Shown here piece by piece: positions 35,378 to 47,751 of a DNA stretch of 60,392 nucleotides. The notes under the pieces were generated by a model. That model saw only the letters and a program-made list of their open reading frames with translations. It made no database searches and was not told the origin of the DNA. The DNA is from Desulfobacula sp. (lineage in GTDB: Bacteria > Desulfobacterota > Desulfobacteria > Desulfobacterales > Desulfobacteraceae), in contig NZ_JABZFL010000009.1 of assembly GCF_014237455.1 (NCBI RefSeq), positions 1 through 60,392 of the forward strand, in the 5' to 3' direction. Each line of letters starts with the position of its first letter. The first letter of the stretch is position 1. Made by a program: the position numbers and the translations under genes.

Positions 35378-36564
35378 TTGGAATTTCAAAACTTTATTGC
35401 GCAACAGTTGAACCATCAGATGCATTAAGATACTCCAGACAATCAGGACAAATGCCCTCCCATCTTTTGCAATTTTCAAAAGACAAAAAACCCGTGGTGG
35501 TCTGGAATATGACACAACGATGTAATCTTAAGTGTATCCATTGCTATGCCAGATCAGAAGACCTTTCCTATGACAATGAGCTTAACCATGAACAAAGCCT
35601 TGCCATGATTGATGACCTGGCCCAATTTGGTGTACCCGTTCTTTTATTCTCAGGCGGGGAGCCCACCGTGCATCCAAGACTTGTTGAATATGCCAAATAT
35701 GCTGTCAGCAAAGGTATGAGAGCCGTTATTTCAACCAATGGAACCCTTATTACCAAAGAAAAAGCCAAAATTTTTAAGGAAATCGGGCTTTCCTATGTGG
35801 GGATCAGTCTTGATGGCTTAGAAGAGACCCATGATAAATTCAGAGGGGTTAAAGGAACCTTTAAAAAGGCCATGGAAGCCATTGAGAACTGCCAGGAAGC
35901 CGGTATCAAAGTTGGATTACGGTTTACCCTTAACAAAAAAAATGTAAAAGACGTGCCTGGTATATTTGATCTTCTTGAAGAAAAAAATATCCCCAGGGCT
36001 TGTTTTTATCACCTGGTATATTCAGGCAGGGGGTCTGAAATTGCAAAAGAAGACCTCTCCCATGAAGAGACCCGCAAAGTGCTTGACCTGATCATGGCGC
36101 GGACAAAAGATCTTCATGACCGAAACCTGCCCAAAGAGGTTCTCACCGTGGACAATCATGCCGACGGCCCCTATATTTATCAAAGATTGCTCGAAGAAGA
36201 CCCGGAAAGAGCAGCCGAGGTTCTTGAACTTCTGGAAATGAATGAAGGGAATAATTCCGGCCGTGGCATCGGATGTATCTCCTGGGATGGCGAAGTCCAC
36301 CCGGATCAATTCTGGCGGGAAAAAAGTCTTGGTAACATCAAGGACATGCCTTTCTCCGAAATCTGGACAAATGTTGACAATGAGTTTTTAATGAAACTCA
36401 AAGAAAAGAAAAAACATGTTAAAGGCAGATGTGCCGAGTGCAGATGGCTTGATATTTGCGGCGGAAACTTCAGGGCCAGAGCAGAATCTGTTGCCAATGA
36501 TCCCTGGGACAGTGATCCGGCATGTTACCTGACAGATGAAGAAATTAAAAAGGAGGTTTCATAA
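35374..36564 (+). CDS. ahbC: radical SAM 12,18-didecarboxysiroheme deacetylase AhbC
   Basis: 396 residues. Radical SAM cluster C50-x3-C54-x2-C57 (RCNLKCIHC), SGGEPT SAM motif (about 90-95), and C-terminal cysteines (CISWDG; CAECRWLDICGG; ACY) for an auxiliary iron-sulfur cluster. The opening MIGISKLYC..VEPSDALRY is typical of AhbC/NirJ1. AhbC removes acetate side chains from didecarboxysiroheme to give Fe-coproporphyrin III in the siroheme-dependent haem route of sulfate reducers and archaea. It is followed directly by hemB and ahbD. Confidence 0.85.
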   Translation: MIGISKLYCATVEPSDALRYSRQSGQMPSHLLQFSKDKKPVVVWNMTQRCNLKCIHCYARSEDLSYDNELNHEQSLAMIDDLAQFGVPVLLFSGGEPTVHPRLVEYAKYAVSKGMRAVISTNGTLITKEKAKIFKEIGLSYVGISLDGLEETHDKFRGVKGTFKKAMEAIENCQEAGIKVGLRFTLNKKNVKDVPGIFDLLEEKNIPRACFYHLVYSGRGSEIAKEDLSHEETRKVLDLIMARTKDLHDRNLPKEVLTVDNHADGPYIYQRLLEEDPERAAEVLELLEMNEGNNSGRGIGCISWDGEVHPDQFWREKSLGNIKDMPFSEIWTNVDNEFLMKLKEKKKHVKGRCAECRWLDICGGNFRARAESVANDPWDSDPACYLTDEEIKKEVS

Positions 36565-37538
36565 TGCTTTTTCCGGATTTTCGTGGACGAAGATTAAGAG
36601 CAAGTAAAAATTTTAGAAGAATGATACGGGAAACAAAGCTTTCCTGTGATGATTTGATTCTCCCTTTATTTGCCATAGAGGGTAATTCTGTAAAAAAACC
36701 CATTGAATCCATGCCAGGTCATTTTCAACTCTCCTGTGATCATATCGTCAAAAAAGCCAAGGAAGCCTGTGATGCGGGTGTTCCTGCCATTATTTTGTTT
36801 GGCATTCCCGACAAAAAAGATCCTCTGGCAACAAGGGCCTATGCCTCTGATTCCATTGTTCAACGAGCCGTTGGAGAAGTAAAAGAAAGCGTTCCGGATA
36901 TTTCTGTTATCACGGATGTCTGTCTTTGCGGGTATACAGACCACGGGCATTGCGGAGTTGTGGAAAACGGCATTGTTGACAATGATGCCTCCCTTGATCT
37001 TCTGGCTAAAACGGCATTGTCCCATGCAGAAGCCGGTGCAGATATGGTAGCCCCGTCAGATATGATGGACGGCAGGGTCGGAGAAATAAGACAAACCCTG
37101 GATGAAGAAAATTTTTCTCACATTCCCATCATGTCCTATGCAGTGAAATACAGTTCGGCATTCTATGGCCCGTTCAGGCAGGCAGCAGAATCAGCACCGC
37201 AATTTGGTGACAGGAAAACCTATCAGATGGATCCCGCCAATTCCACTGAAGCCATCAGGGAAGCCACCATGGATATTGAAGAAGGTGCGGATATTATCAT
37301 GGTAAAACCTGCTTTGTCCTATCTGGATATTATCTATCGTCTCAAAGAAGAGATTGATCTTCCCATTGCTGCATATAATGTCAGTGGCGAATACTCCATT
37401 ATGAAAGCCGGAGAAATGATGGGCTGGGTCAACGCCAAAGACCTCATTATGGAAACACTCTTATCCATTAAAAGAGCCGGGGCAGATTTAATCCTGACAT
37501 ATTCCGCTATTGACGCTGCAAAGGAGTTAAACAAATAA
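36564..37538 (+). CDS. hemB: delta-aminolevulinic acid dehydratase (porphobilinogen synthase)
   Basis: 324 residues. Zinc-site cysteines C120, C122 and C130 (DVCLCGYTDHGHCG) mark the Zn-dependent type. Catalytic lysines are K195 (SYAVKYSSAFYGPF) and K248 (IIMVKPA). It joins two aminolevulinates into porphobilinogen, the common start of all tetrapyrroles, so it supplies siroheme, haem and cobamides. It shares single bases with both flanking radical SAM genes, so the three are one translational unit. Confidence 0.97.
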   Translation: MLFPDFRGRRLRASKNFRRMIRETKLSCDDLILPLFAIEGNSVKKPIESMPGHFQLSCDHIVKKAKEACDAGVPAIILFGIPDKKDPLATRAYASDSIVQRAVGEVKESVPDISVITDVCLCGYTDHGHCGVVENGIVDNDASLDLLAKTALSHAEAGADMVAPSDMMDGRVGEIRQTLDEENFSHIPIMSYAVKYSSAFYGPFRQAAESAPQFGDRKTYQMDPANSTEAIREATMDIEEGADIIMVKPALSYLDIIYRLKEEIDLPIAAYNVSGEYSIMKAGEMMGWVNAKDLIMETLLSIKRAGADLILTYSAIDAAKELNK

Positions 37539-38620
37539 TGAACCATCCCCACGGGCAGGGTCAGAAACCTTCTGCCAACACCCTTCGTCTGGTTGCCTGG
37601 GAAACTACCCGCCGGTGCAACCTTTCCTGCAAACACTGCAGGGCTGTAGCAGAAAACCATCCTTATGATAATGAGTTAGATACCCGGGCTTCCTTTAGAT
37701 TATTGGAACAAATCAAAGAGGTTGGTAATCCCATTATTATCCTCACCGGCGGAGAACCGCTTTTAAGGGAAGATATTTTTGATATTGCGGCTTTTGGAAC
37801 AAAATTAGGGCTTCGCATGGTCATGGCACCCAACGGGACTTTGATTACTAAAGACAACGCCAAAAAAATGAAAGCATCAGGTATAAAAAGGATCAGTGTC
37901 AGTCTTGACGGTTCAACACCTGAAACCCATGATGCCTTCAGGGGACTTGAAAATGCGTTTAAAAATTCAATCCAGGGCATTAAAATTGCCAAACAAGCCG
38001 GAATTGAATTTCAGATCAATACAACCATAACCAAAACAAATCTTGACCAGATACCTAAAATTCTAACTCTTGCAGAAAATTTAGGAGCAGTCGCCCATCA
38101 TATTTTTCTTCTTGTTCCCACAGGCCGCGGAAAATATATTGTGGACAGCGAAATCAATGCAAAAGAATACGAAGAAACCTTGGACTGGTTCTACGATCAA
38201 AGTCAAAAAACAAGCCTTCAGCTTAAAGCGACCTGCGCACCACACTATTACAGAATATTACGGCAGAGGGCCAAAAAAGACGGCAAAAAAGTAAGCTTTG
38301 AGTCCCATGGACTTGATGCCGTCACAAGAGGGTGTCTGGCTGGAACAGGGTTTTGTTTTGTTTCCCATGTGGGAAGGGTTCAAACATGCGGCTTCCTTGA
38401 TGTGGAATGTGGTGACATTACCCAACAAACCTTTAAAGATGTCTGGGAAAATTCTCAGGTTTTTAACACGCTCAGAAATTTTAATAATCTTGAAGGCAAG
38501 TGCGGTATCTGCGAATACAAAAAAGTTTGTGGCGGATGCCGCGCCCGCGCCTATGAAGCAACGGGCAATTATCTTGCCGAAGAACCATTGTGCTCCTATC
38601 AGCCGGCAAGAAGTAAATAA
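37538..38620 (+). CDS. ahbD: radical SAM haem b synthase AhbD
   Basis: 360 residues. C27-x3-C31-x2-C34 (RRCNLSCKHC) binds the SAM cluster. LTGGEPLL (about 68-75) and C-terminal cysteines (CGFLDVEC; CGICEYKKVCGGC) for an auxiliary cluster follow. LVAWE.TRRCNLSCKHCRA is typical of AhbD/NirJ2. AhbD oxidatively decarboxylates Fe-coproporphyrin III to haem b, completing the pathway begun by AhbC. The other steps (ahbA/B, siroheme synthesis) are not in the window. Confidence 0.85.
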   Translation: MNHPHGQGQKPSANTLRLVAWETTRRCNLSCKHCRAVAENHPYDNELDTRASFRLLEQIKEVGNPIIILTGGEPLLREDIFDIAAFGTKLGLRMVMAPNGTLITKDNAKKMKASGIKRISVSLDGSTPETHDAFRGLENAFKNSIQGIKIAKQAGIEFQINTTITKTNLDQIPKILTLAENLGAVAHHIFLLVPTGRGKYIVDSEINAKEYEETLDWFYDQSQKTSLQLKATCAPHYYRILRQRAKKDGKKVSFESHGLDAVTRGCLAGTGFCFVSHVGRVQTCGFLDVECGDITQQTFKDVWENSQVFNTLRNFNNLEGKCGICEYKKVCGGCRARAYEATGNYLAEEPLCSYQPARSK

Positions 38621-38675
38621 ATTTAATTTAACTCATTTGATTCAAAAAATTTCCAGCCTCTTTTGTCACATCCTG

Positions 38676-40760
38676 TCAAATGGAATTGAGCATTAAAGTA
38701 ATGGGTCTGTCTTCTTCTGCACTCCCTGTAAACCGCACCGGTCCCGGACGTCTGTATCGATCCTGGTTGGATTCTGCTGCCAGCCATCCATCCCTTAAGG
38801 CTTTAAAAATTCTAAAGGCATTTGAATCTAAATCAATCAGACTTTTTTCAATCACAAGTTCCAGCCTTCCTTTTCTTTCCTCAAGACGCATCAATTTTGC
38901 AATAGGGATACCAATGGGTTCCCACTTATCAAACTTTTTCTCAAGATTCTTGATAGCAGCCATTTGTCCTGTTGCACCATTTGCAATCAGATGGAATGCT
39001 GTAATACCAAGATTGTAGGTATAATTACAGTCAAAATATGTGGGATCAGACCCTCGGCCGTCATATCCGTAAAAATGGGTCTGGGTTTTAAATTTGGGAT
39101 CAGATTTTTTAAATATCCGGATAATAGGTTCAGGCACATTGTCATCCGGGCTGATCAACTCACTATTAATTAATGTCTGTTTCAATGTTTTCAGGGAAAT
39201 GATGGATTCTTTGATTAACAGGTATTTATCTTCAGGGTTTTTAAATATGACTTTTGCAATTTTATCTGGAATAAATTTAGAGTTTTCCATAATTGACTTG
39301 TAATAGGATTTTTCAATACCGATTTTGTATTTTCCCTTTTCCTTTAAAATGCTTAGATATTCTTTGACCATATCCATGATAATATCTTCAGTTTTTACCT
39401 GGGAAAATTGAAAATTTCCATGGGTATCTCTTTCCATCAACAGACCATCCCGAAAGAATAACGGCAGCTGGTTAAACAAATCATCATCCCTTAAATTCCA
39501 GATGGAAAATTTATCTGTATCTCCCATACCCCGAGTGAGCCGCCTTAAGTATTCAAGTTTGACATTTAACGTTGGAAATGATGTGTGGAAATCATTGTCA
39601 TGAATATGGTTATAATCCGCAATAATAGTGTTCAATTTGATAATAAACACTTGAATTTCATTTATAAACTCAAGAATACCTTCCGGAATGATCATTACAC
39701 CGAAATTTTTCCCGGTTGCGGCTCTTCGAACAATGGTATCACATATTAATCTGGACCAATGACGTAATGTTATGCCATATGCAGTATAATCAATTATCCC
39801 TTTTTTTTGGGCTTTTTCAATTCTCTTATGATCTGTATAATCGGCCAGCTCTTCACCAACAAAAGAAAGGTTGGCATGGGTCTGAAAAGCACATTCCAGC
39901 GTCAGGTGACTTGCGACCCTTCCCATTACTTTACAAACATGCCAATATTTGATGTCTGAGCTGGCATCGGTGGTGAGATTACTGATATTTTGTGAAAATG
40001 CCCTTGCTGCCGTATGAAATCCAAATGATATGGCACAAAGTGTTTCTTTGTCATCGGTTTTTATCTGTATATCTCCGTCAATGGTTTTGGGAACACCAAT
40101 AACCTTAATACCTGCACTTTTAAACCGCTGGGCAAGAAAGGCCGCATTTGTATTTGAATCATCTCCTCCAATCACCACCAAAGCGTCAAGTTCCAGATCC
40201 ATACAGGTTTTTAACGATAATTCCATTTTGTTTTTGGAATCGATTTTGCTTCTCCCAGTCTTGATCATGGAAAATCCACCCATATTCCTGTGCGCATCCA
40301 CAAGGCTCTGGGTAATTTCAACATATTTTGATTCCATCAAACCGTCAGGCCCTAAAAGAAATCCAAACAATTTAGATTCTGGATTATACTTTTTCACCTC
40401 ATCATAAAGCCCTGCAATCACATTATGCCCGCCGGGTGCAGGACCACCTGAAAAAAACACGCCGATATTCCGACGTATCTTAAATGCCTGTTTGGCAGTT
40501 TCAGTTTTTTCATCCCCGGGAATAATTTTTTGAACATTATTATTAATAATATCAGGAAGCAATTTTTCCGCTTCCTTGTTATTGCTAAGTTTATATTCAG
40601 GACAATCTTTGATGCTTGTATATTTTGATGAAAAAATCTTAATTTTTTTTGGAGAAAATGATCGCCTTTCAATGGTTTCAATATTTACGTCAGAGGTCAC
40701 ATGACCTGTTTTCGGATGATTTAATAAAAATTCAAGTGATTTACACCTCTGATTCTCCAT
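38676..40760 (-). CDS. pyrophosphate-dependent 6-phosphofructokinase
   Basis: 694 residues, the long PfkA-superfamily form. FSGGPAPGGHNVI (103-115) is the first phosphate loop. GGDD at 198-201 and PKTIDGD at 224-230 carry the Asp and Lys found in PPi-dependent enzymes, where ATP enzymes have GGDG and PGTIDND. It interconverts fructose-6-P and fructose-1,6-bisP reversibly using PPi. About 95 extra N-terminal residues and a long C-terminal half resemble plant PFP and related bacterial enzymes. PPi is a by-product of sulfate activation, which fits a sulfate reducer. It is convergent with ahbD. Confidence 0.85.
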   Translation of the reverse strand: MENQRCKSLEFLLNHPKTGHVTSDVNIETIERRSFSPKKIKIFSSKYTSIKDCPEYKLSNNKEAEKLLPDIINNNVQKIIPGDEKTETAKQAFKIRRNIGVFFSGGPAPGGHNVIAGLYDEVKKYNPESKLFGFLLGPDGLMESKYVEITQSLVDAHRNMGGFSMIKTGRSKIDSKNKMELSLKTCMDLELDALVVIGGDDSNTNAAFLAQRFKSAGIKVIGVPKTIDGDIQIKTDDKETLCAISFGFHTAARAFSQNISNLTTDASSDIKYWHVCKVMGRVASHLTLECAFQTHANLSFVGEELADYTDHKRIEKAQKKGIIDYTAYGITLRHWSRLICDTIVRRAATGKNFGVMIIPEGILEFINEIQVFIIKLNTIIADYNHIHDNDFHTSFPTLNVKLEYLRRLTRGMGDTDKFSIWNLRDDDLFNQLPLFFRDGLLMERDTHGNFQFSQVKTEDIIMDMVKEYLSILKEKGKYKIGIEKSYYKSIMENSKFIPDKIAKVIFKNPEDKYLLIKESIISLKTLKQTLINSELISPDDNVPEPIIRIFKKSDPKFKTQTHFYGYDGRGSDPTYFDCNYTYNLGITAFHLIANGATGQMAAIKNLEKKFDKWEPIGIPIAKLMRLEERKGRLELVIEKSLIDLDSNAFRIFKALRDGWLAAESNQDRYRRPGPVRFTGSAEEDRPITLMLNSI

Positions 40761-40879
40761 ATCCGCTCCTGTTATCCATTCAAATCAATTGACTAAAACC
40801 CGGGGGTTTTCTTTTACTTTGGCCTGGTAACCGACACTCTTCTATTTTTAACCACAGATGGATAGAAAGTAAAGCCTCA

Positions 40880-41854
40880 TTATTGATTTTCGGCTGAAAG
40901 GCCAGCGTTCATTTTTGTACTCAAATATCCATCCATCATTAAATGAACAATATGATGAATGACACAAACAAGTAAAGCAATCCCAAATTCACTGAAATAA
41001 GTCACCTGGATCATGGCGGATAAGGCCAGGGTCTTCTGCGAGCCCATAAAAATAACACTTTCCCTGCGACCTTTTTCTACACCAAAAAGTTTCACCAATA
41101 AAAAAGAAAATCCCAAAAGCATTAAGTGGAAAACACTGACAAGAACCACTATATAAAAAAAAGCCGTCCCTTCTCCCAAAAGCACCTGCTTTGCCCCTGC
41201 AAGGGAAATAAAAACAATACCGATAATCATCCATTGATTAATGATCTGCAACTTGAATTTTCCCAAATGATTTTCTTTAAAAACCTTAGCCTTTACCACT
41301 ATCCCGATCAGCAAAGGGAAAAGAACAAGCAGGATCAATTTAGTGATGATGGCACCCTGATCGATCCCCAGTTCTTTTTCCATGTTTTGCAACGACAAAA
41401 GGGCCGAAAGTACTACAGGAATGGAAAAGATACCGATAAAATTCGATAAAATCGTCACAAAAAGTGCATGGGCCATATTTCCGCCTGCGGCGCCTGTCAT
41501 CACAATTCCGGAAGACAACGTTGTGGGCATTACGGCCACGATAAAAAGTCCAATGACCACCCCGGTTTCAAGGGGGAGAAGACAAAGCAGGCCAGCTGCG
41601 ATGGGCGAAAAAACAACAATAACTGACAATGATAAAAGTGTTGATTTAATATCTTTAATTCCCGCTCTTATCTGATCACTTTCTATCAAAAGACCTGAAA
41701 TAATAAAGATCAAAAATATTATAATTTCCGGGCCGTGGTTATCCTTTAGACCAATCCCGATTTTTACCAGACTGTTTGACGGGTCCAAGATGACCGCCAC
41801 AAAAACGAGAACTAGCCCGAGTAAAAACCATTGTTTTTTAATTTTTTGTATCAT
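40880..41854 (-). CDS. SBF-like (bile acid:sodium symporter superfamily) transporter
   Basis: 324 residues with about ten hydrophobic segments and the YfeH/SBF-like pattern: NHGPEIIIFLIFIISGL in helix 2, AVMPTTLSSGIVMT near residue 111, and MGSQKTLALSAM near residue 275. The family moves organic anions, often with sodium. The substrate is unknown. A 119-base gap precedes pfp; the start lies 156 bases from divergent ftsY. Confidence 0.75.
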   Translation of the reverse strand: MIQKIKKQWFLLGLVLVFVAVILDPSNSLVKIGIGLKDNHGPEIIIFLIFIISGLLIESDQIRAGIKDIKSTLLSLSVIVVFSPIAAGLLCLLPLETGVVIGLFIVAVMPTTLSSGIVMTGAAGGNMAHALFVTILSNFIGIFSIPVVLSALLSLQNMEKELGIDQGAIITKLILLVLFPLLIGIVVKAKVFKENHLGKFKLQIINQWMIIGIVFISLAGAKQVLLGEGTAFFYIVVLVSVFHLMLLGFSFLLVKLFGVEKGRRESVIFMGSQKTLALSAMIQVTYFSEFGIALLVCVIHHIVHLMMDGYLSTKMNAGLSAENQ

Positions 41855-42010
41855 ACATATTCCTCAGCAATTAAAATCAATAGGGATATCTATGATACAT
41901 TATGGCTTGAGTCAATATTTCGTTCAGATTTTCACTCACAATCCTTGATTCTGATTCAAGAAAAATGGTAAAGATCATACAATAAAATAGAATTCAAGGA
42001 GCAAGTAAAA

Positions 42011-42970
42011 TTGGGGTTTAATATATTTAAAAAAAAGAGTCCTGAAAAAAAAGAACAGGGACCCGGAATCTTTTCAAAGCTGAAAAGTGGGCTGTCAAAG
42101 ACAAGGCAGGTATTAACCACTGATATTAATGACCTTTTTGTTTCCGGCAAGGCGATTGATGACGCGCTTTTTGAAGAGTTGGAAGAGCTGTTGGTTACAT
42201 CAGATCTTGGAGTTGATGTAACCATGGAAATGATGGAAAGAATAAAGAAAACGGCCAAAAAGCTTTCCAATGCAGATGAACTCAAACAGGTGTTAAAAGA
42301 AGAATTGATCGGGCTCTTCCCGAAAAATAGTGATACCGCAAAAAAAAAAAAAACAACAAAACCCCATGTTATAATGGTGGTTGGCGTCAATGGAACCGGC
42401 AAAACCACCACATTGGGGAAACTTGCCATGAAGTTCACATCCCAGGGGGAAAAAGTGCTCATTGCCGCAGCAGATACATTCAGGGCGGCCGCAATTGAAC
42501 AAGTCGAGATCTGGGCAAATCGATCCAACGCATCTATTGTCAAACATAAAGAAGGCGCTGATCCGGCAGCCGTTGCCTATGATTCTGTTGAAGCCTCTCT
42601 GGCCAGGGATATTGATGTTGTATTAATTGATACGGCCGGCAGGCTTCATACACAAAAGAATCTAATGGAAGAGCTTAAAAAAATAAAGCGCTCTATTAAT
42701 AAAAAGTTTCCTGGTGCTCCCCACGAGGTATTAATGGTTTTAGATGCAACAACCGGACAAAATGCAATTTCCCAGGCAAACCTGTTTAATGAAGCCGTTG
42801 GACTTACCCAGATTGCTTTGACAAAACTTGACGGAACTGCCAAAGGTGGTATTGTTGCCGCTATTGCAAGCACTATGAAATTGCCGATAAAATATATTGG
42901 TGTGGGAGAAAAAATTGAAGATCTTCAGGATTTTGATTCAAAACTCTTTATTAATGCATTATTTGACTAA
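42011..42970 (+). CDS. ftsY: signal recognition particle receptor FtsY
   Basis: 319 residues starting with TTG preceded by AAGGAG. It has a short charged N-terminal segment, then the NG GTPase: GVNGTGKT (125-132), DTFRAAA, DTAGRLHT, TKLDGTAKGG. It brings SRP-ribosome complexes to the Sec translocon. The acidic A domain of E. coli FtsY is almost absent, as in many non-enteric bacteria. A run of 12 A residues (42340-42351) lies in the linker to the G domain. Confidence 0.97.
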   Translation: MGFNIFKKKSPEKKEQGPGIFSKLKSGLSKTRQVLTTDINDLFVSGKAIDDALFEELEELLVTSDLGVDVTMEMMERIKKTAKKLSNADELKQVLKEELIGLFPKNSDTAKKKKTTKPHVIMVVGVNGTGKTTTLGKLAMKFTSQGEKVLIAAADTFRAAAIEQVEIWANRSNASIVKHKEGADPAAVAYDSVEASLARDIDVVLIDTAGRLHTQKNLMEELKKIKRSINKKFPGAPHEVLMVLDATTGQNAISQANLFNEAVGLTQIALTKLDGTAKGGIVAAIASTMKLPIKYIGVGEKIEDLQDFDSKLFINALFD

Positions 42971-42994
42971 ATCACCATAAGGATTACGCTGACA

Positions 42995-43627
42995 ATGTTT
43001 GGGATTGAAAATTACTTGGGATTTATTATTGCCGCAATTATTCTCAACCTGACGCCGGGTACTGATACCATGTATATACTGACCAGAAGCGTTTCCCAGG
43101 GGAAAAATGCAGGGCTGGTATCAGTTGCCGGGATTATGTCCGGTTGTATTGTCCATGTCCTTTGCGCAGCATTTGGACTGTCCCTGATTTTATCAAGCTC
43201 TGCTTTTGTTTTTATGCTGGTTAAATGGGCCGGAGCACTCTATCTGATTTATCTTGGCATAAAAACACTTTTGGAAAAAAACAGAGCATTTGAAATCTCT
43301 CATTCTGAGTATACGGTTAGGAATCTTGCCAAAACTTACAGGCAAGGGGTACTCACGAATATTTTGAACCCTAAGGTAGGGTTGTTTTTTCTCTCTTTCT
43401 TACCTCAGTTTATTAATCCAGATCATGTAAACGGGCCAATACCTTTTCTTATTCTGGGGGGGACTTTCCTTGTAACCGGAACGATTTGGTGTCTTTTTCT
43501 ATCATTGACTGCTGCATTAATGACAAATACATTAAGAAACAACAAAATAGCGGGAATCTTATTACAGAAACTTTCCGGTATGATTTTTATTGGGTTTGGA
43601 TTAAAACTCGGCTTTGATAATGATTGA
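42995..43627 (+). CDS. LysE/RhtB-family amino acid exporter
   Basis: 210 residues with six hydrophobic segments and the N-terminal family pattern L-N-L-T-P-G-T-D-T-M-Y, with Q-G-x3-G-L after it. RhtB/LysE proteins export amino acids or homoserine lactones; the substrate cannot be told. It follows ftsY by 24 bases. Confidence 0.85.
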   Translation: MFGIENYLGFIIAAIILNLTPGTDTMYILTRSVSQGKNAGLVSVAGIMSGCIVHVLCAAFGLSLILSSSAFVFMLVKWAGALYLIYLGIKTLLEKNRAFEISHSEYTVRNLAKTYRQGVLTNILNPKVGLFFLSFLPQFINPDHVNGPIPFLILGGTFLVTGTIWCLFLSLTAALMTNTLRNNKIAGILLQKLSGMIFIGFGLKLGFDND

Positions 43628-43721
43628 TTATTTAAATTAATCATACGATAATAACCCTATGATGATGACCCTGGAATGGACAAAAAGTCAATCTGTTAAG
43701 ATATTATGGGGGGGGAGGACA

Positions 43722-44138
43722 ATGAAACTTTCACAAAAAGAGATAAAAACGTTGTTAAAAGAATGGAATCTTGCCTGGGAAAAGCATGACCTTGATAAGG
43801 TAATGACACTTTTCCATGATGATATCTTTTTTGAAAACTGGACCGGTGCTTATATTAAGGGCATAAAAGCGCTTAGAAAAGCCTGGGAGCCCTGGTTTGA
43901 CAATCATGGTGACTTCAGATTTCTGGAAGAGGAAACCTTTATTGATGAACAGCACCAAAAGGTTCTCTATCGATGGGTTCTTGAATGGCCTTCGACTGAA
44001 TCGGGTTTTGAAGACAAACCTGAAATCAGGAAAGGCGTGGATGTGATTCACTTTAAAGATGGAAAAATTATTAATAAGCTGACGTATACGAAAACAACCA
44101 TTGAAATTGATAACAAGAGGCTTCCCTTGCACTTATAG
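43722..44138 (+). CDS. SnoaL/NTF2-like protein
   Basis: 138 residues from the ATG at 43722, which follows a GGGGGGAGG site; an upstream Met at 43659 lacks one. The cone-shaped NTF2-like pattern is visible: W.LAWEKHDLDKVMTLFHDDIFFENW, then a central I.G..A.R..W..WF and a final VDVIHFKDGKIINKLTY. The family includes small enzymes and binding proteins; no specific reaction can be assigned. Confidence 0.7.
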   Translation: MKLSQKEIKTLLKEWNLAWEKHDLDKVMTLFHDDIFFENWTGAYIKGIKALRKAWEPWFDNHGDFRFLEEETFIDEQHQKVLYRWVLEWPSTESGFEDKPEIRKGVDVIHFKDGKIINKLTYTKTTIEIDNKRLPLHL

Positions 44139-44175
44139 ATATTGTCCGACCCCGATCATATTCATTGCTTTCCAT

Positions 44176-44670
44176 TTAACGCTTGTCAAACACACCTATC
44201 ATTTTATCAAGAAAATCATCGGGTATGATATTAAGCTTTTTAAAATCATCCGATGTAAAAAGAGCAAATTCACCGATACTCGTTGTACACAGCCGGCCTT
44301 TTTCATTGTAAATTTCTCCAGCCATGATGGCATTTCTTTCATCGATCTTCTCTTTAATATATCCATAAATTTCAAGCCTTGAGCCAATGGTAACCGGCAT
44401 TAAAAAAGAAGTTTTCATGGTTTTTGTCAGGATAAACCGTTTTGAAAGATAAATGGCAGCCCACCCCATAATCTCATCACATATGGTAGACAACACCCCG
44501 CCGTGTACAATATTGCTCCACCCTCTTAAATGGTCCGGCACTATGACAATGGATCGAAGTTTTTCCCCATTGGTTTCAAAGGTCATCTTAAGTCCGTGAT
44601 GATTTTCAGAGCCACATCCAAAACAATTCATATCCACATTGGGAATTTTCTCCCATTCTTTTGTATTCAT
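44176..44670 (-). CDS. PaaI-type (hotdog) thioesterase
   Basis: 164 residues from the ATG at 44670, which has GGAG 6 bases upstream. Hotdog fold signature W..IVHGGVLSTICDEIMGWAA (about residues 58-78) as in PaaI/YigI thioesterases; N-terminal CFGCG cysteines are typical of a 'NCFGCG' subgroup. It likely hydrolyses an acyl-CoA; the substrate is unknown. Confidence 0.75.
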   Translation of the reverse strand: MNTKEWEKIPNVDMNCFGCGSENHHGLKMTFETNGEKLRSIVIVPDHLRGWSNIVHGGVLSTICDEIMGWAAIYLSKRFILTKTMKTSFLMPVTIGSRLEIYGYIKEKIDERNAIMAGEIYNEKGRLCTTSIGEFALFTSDDFKKLNIIPDDFLDKMIGVFDKR

Positions 44671-44694
44671 CTTTTTCTCCAGCAATATTTTTCC

Positions 44695-47494
<2,800 letters not shown>

Positions 47495-47751
47495 CCTTTA
47501 CCTCATCAATGATATCATACATCCATGTAATGTCTTCAATGGAAAGCCGACCGGCTTTTGAAGGTGCTCTGTCAGTCCCGTCTTTCTTTTTAAGAATCCT
47601 GGGTCCCAGCTGGACTTTTGGTTCTCCGTCTCCATACTGATGGATCGAAATGAGAAGTCCTGTCGCTTCATTTTTCCATTCTTTTAATTTTTTATCCTTT
47701 TCAGGATCATATCCTGCCATACATCTTTCCTCCACGGTAAAATTGCATGTT

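Noticed and set aside
40795-40816. AAAACCC/GGGTTTT palindrome with T-rich end as a terminator
   Set aside because: The loop would be only 2 bases unless pairs are dropped, and the T tract faces the plus strand where no gene ends nearby.
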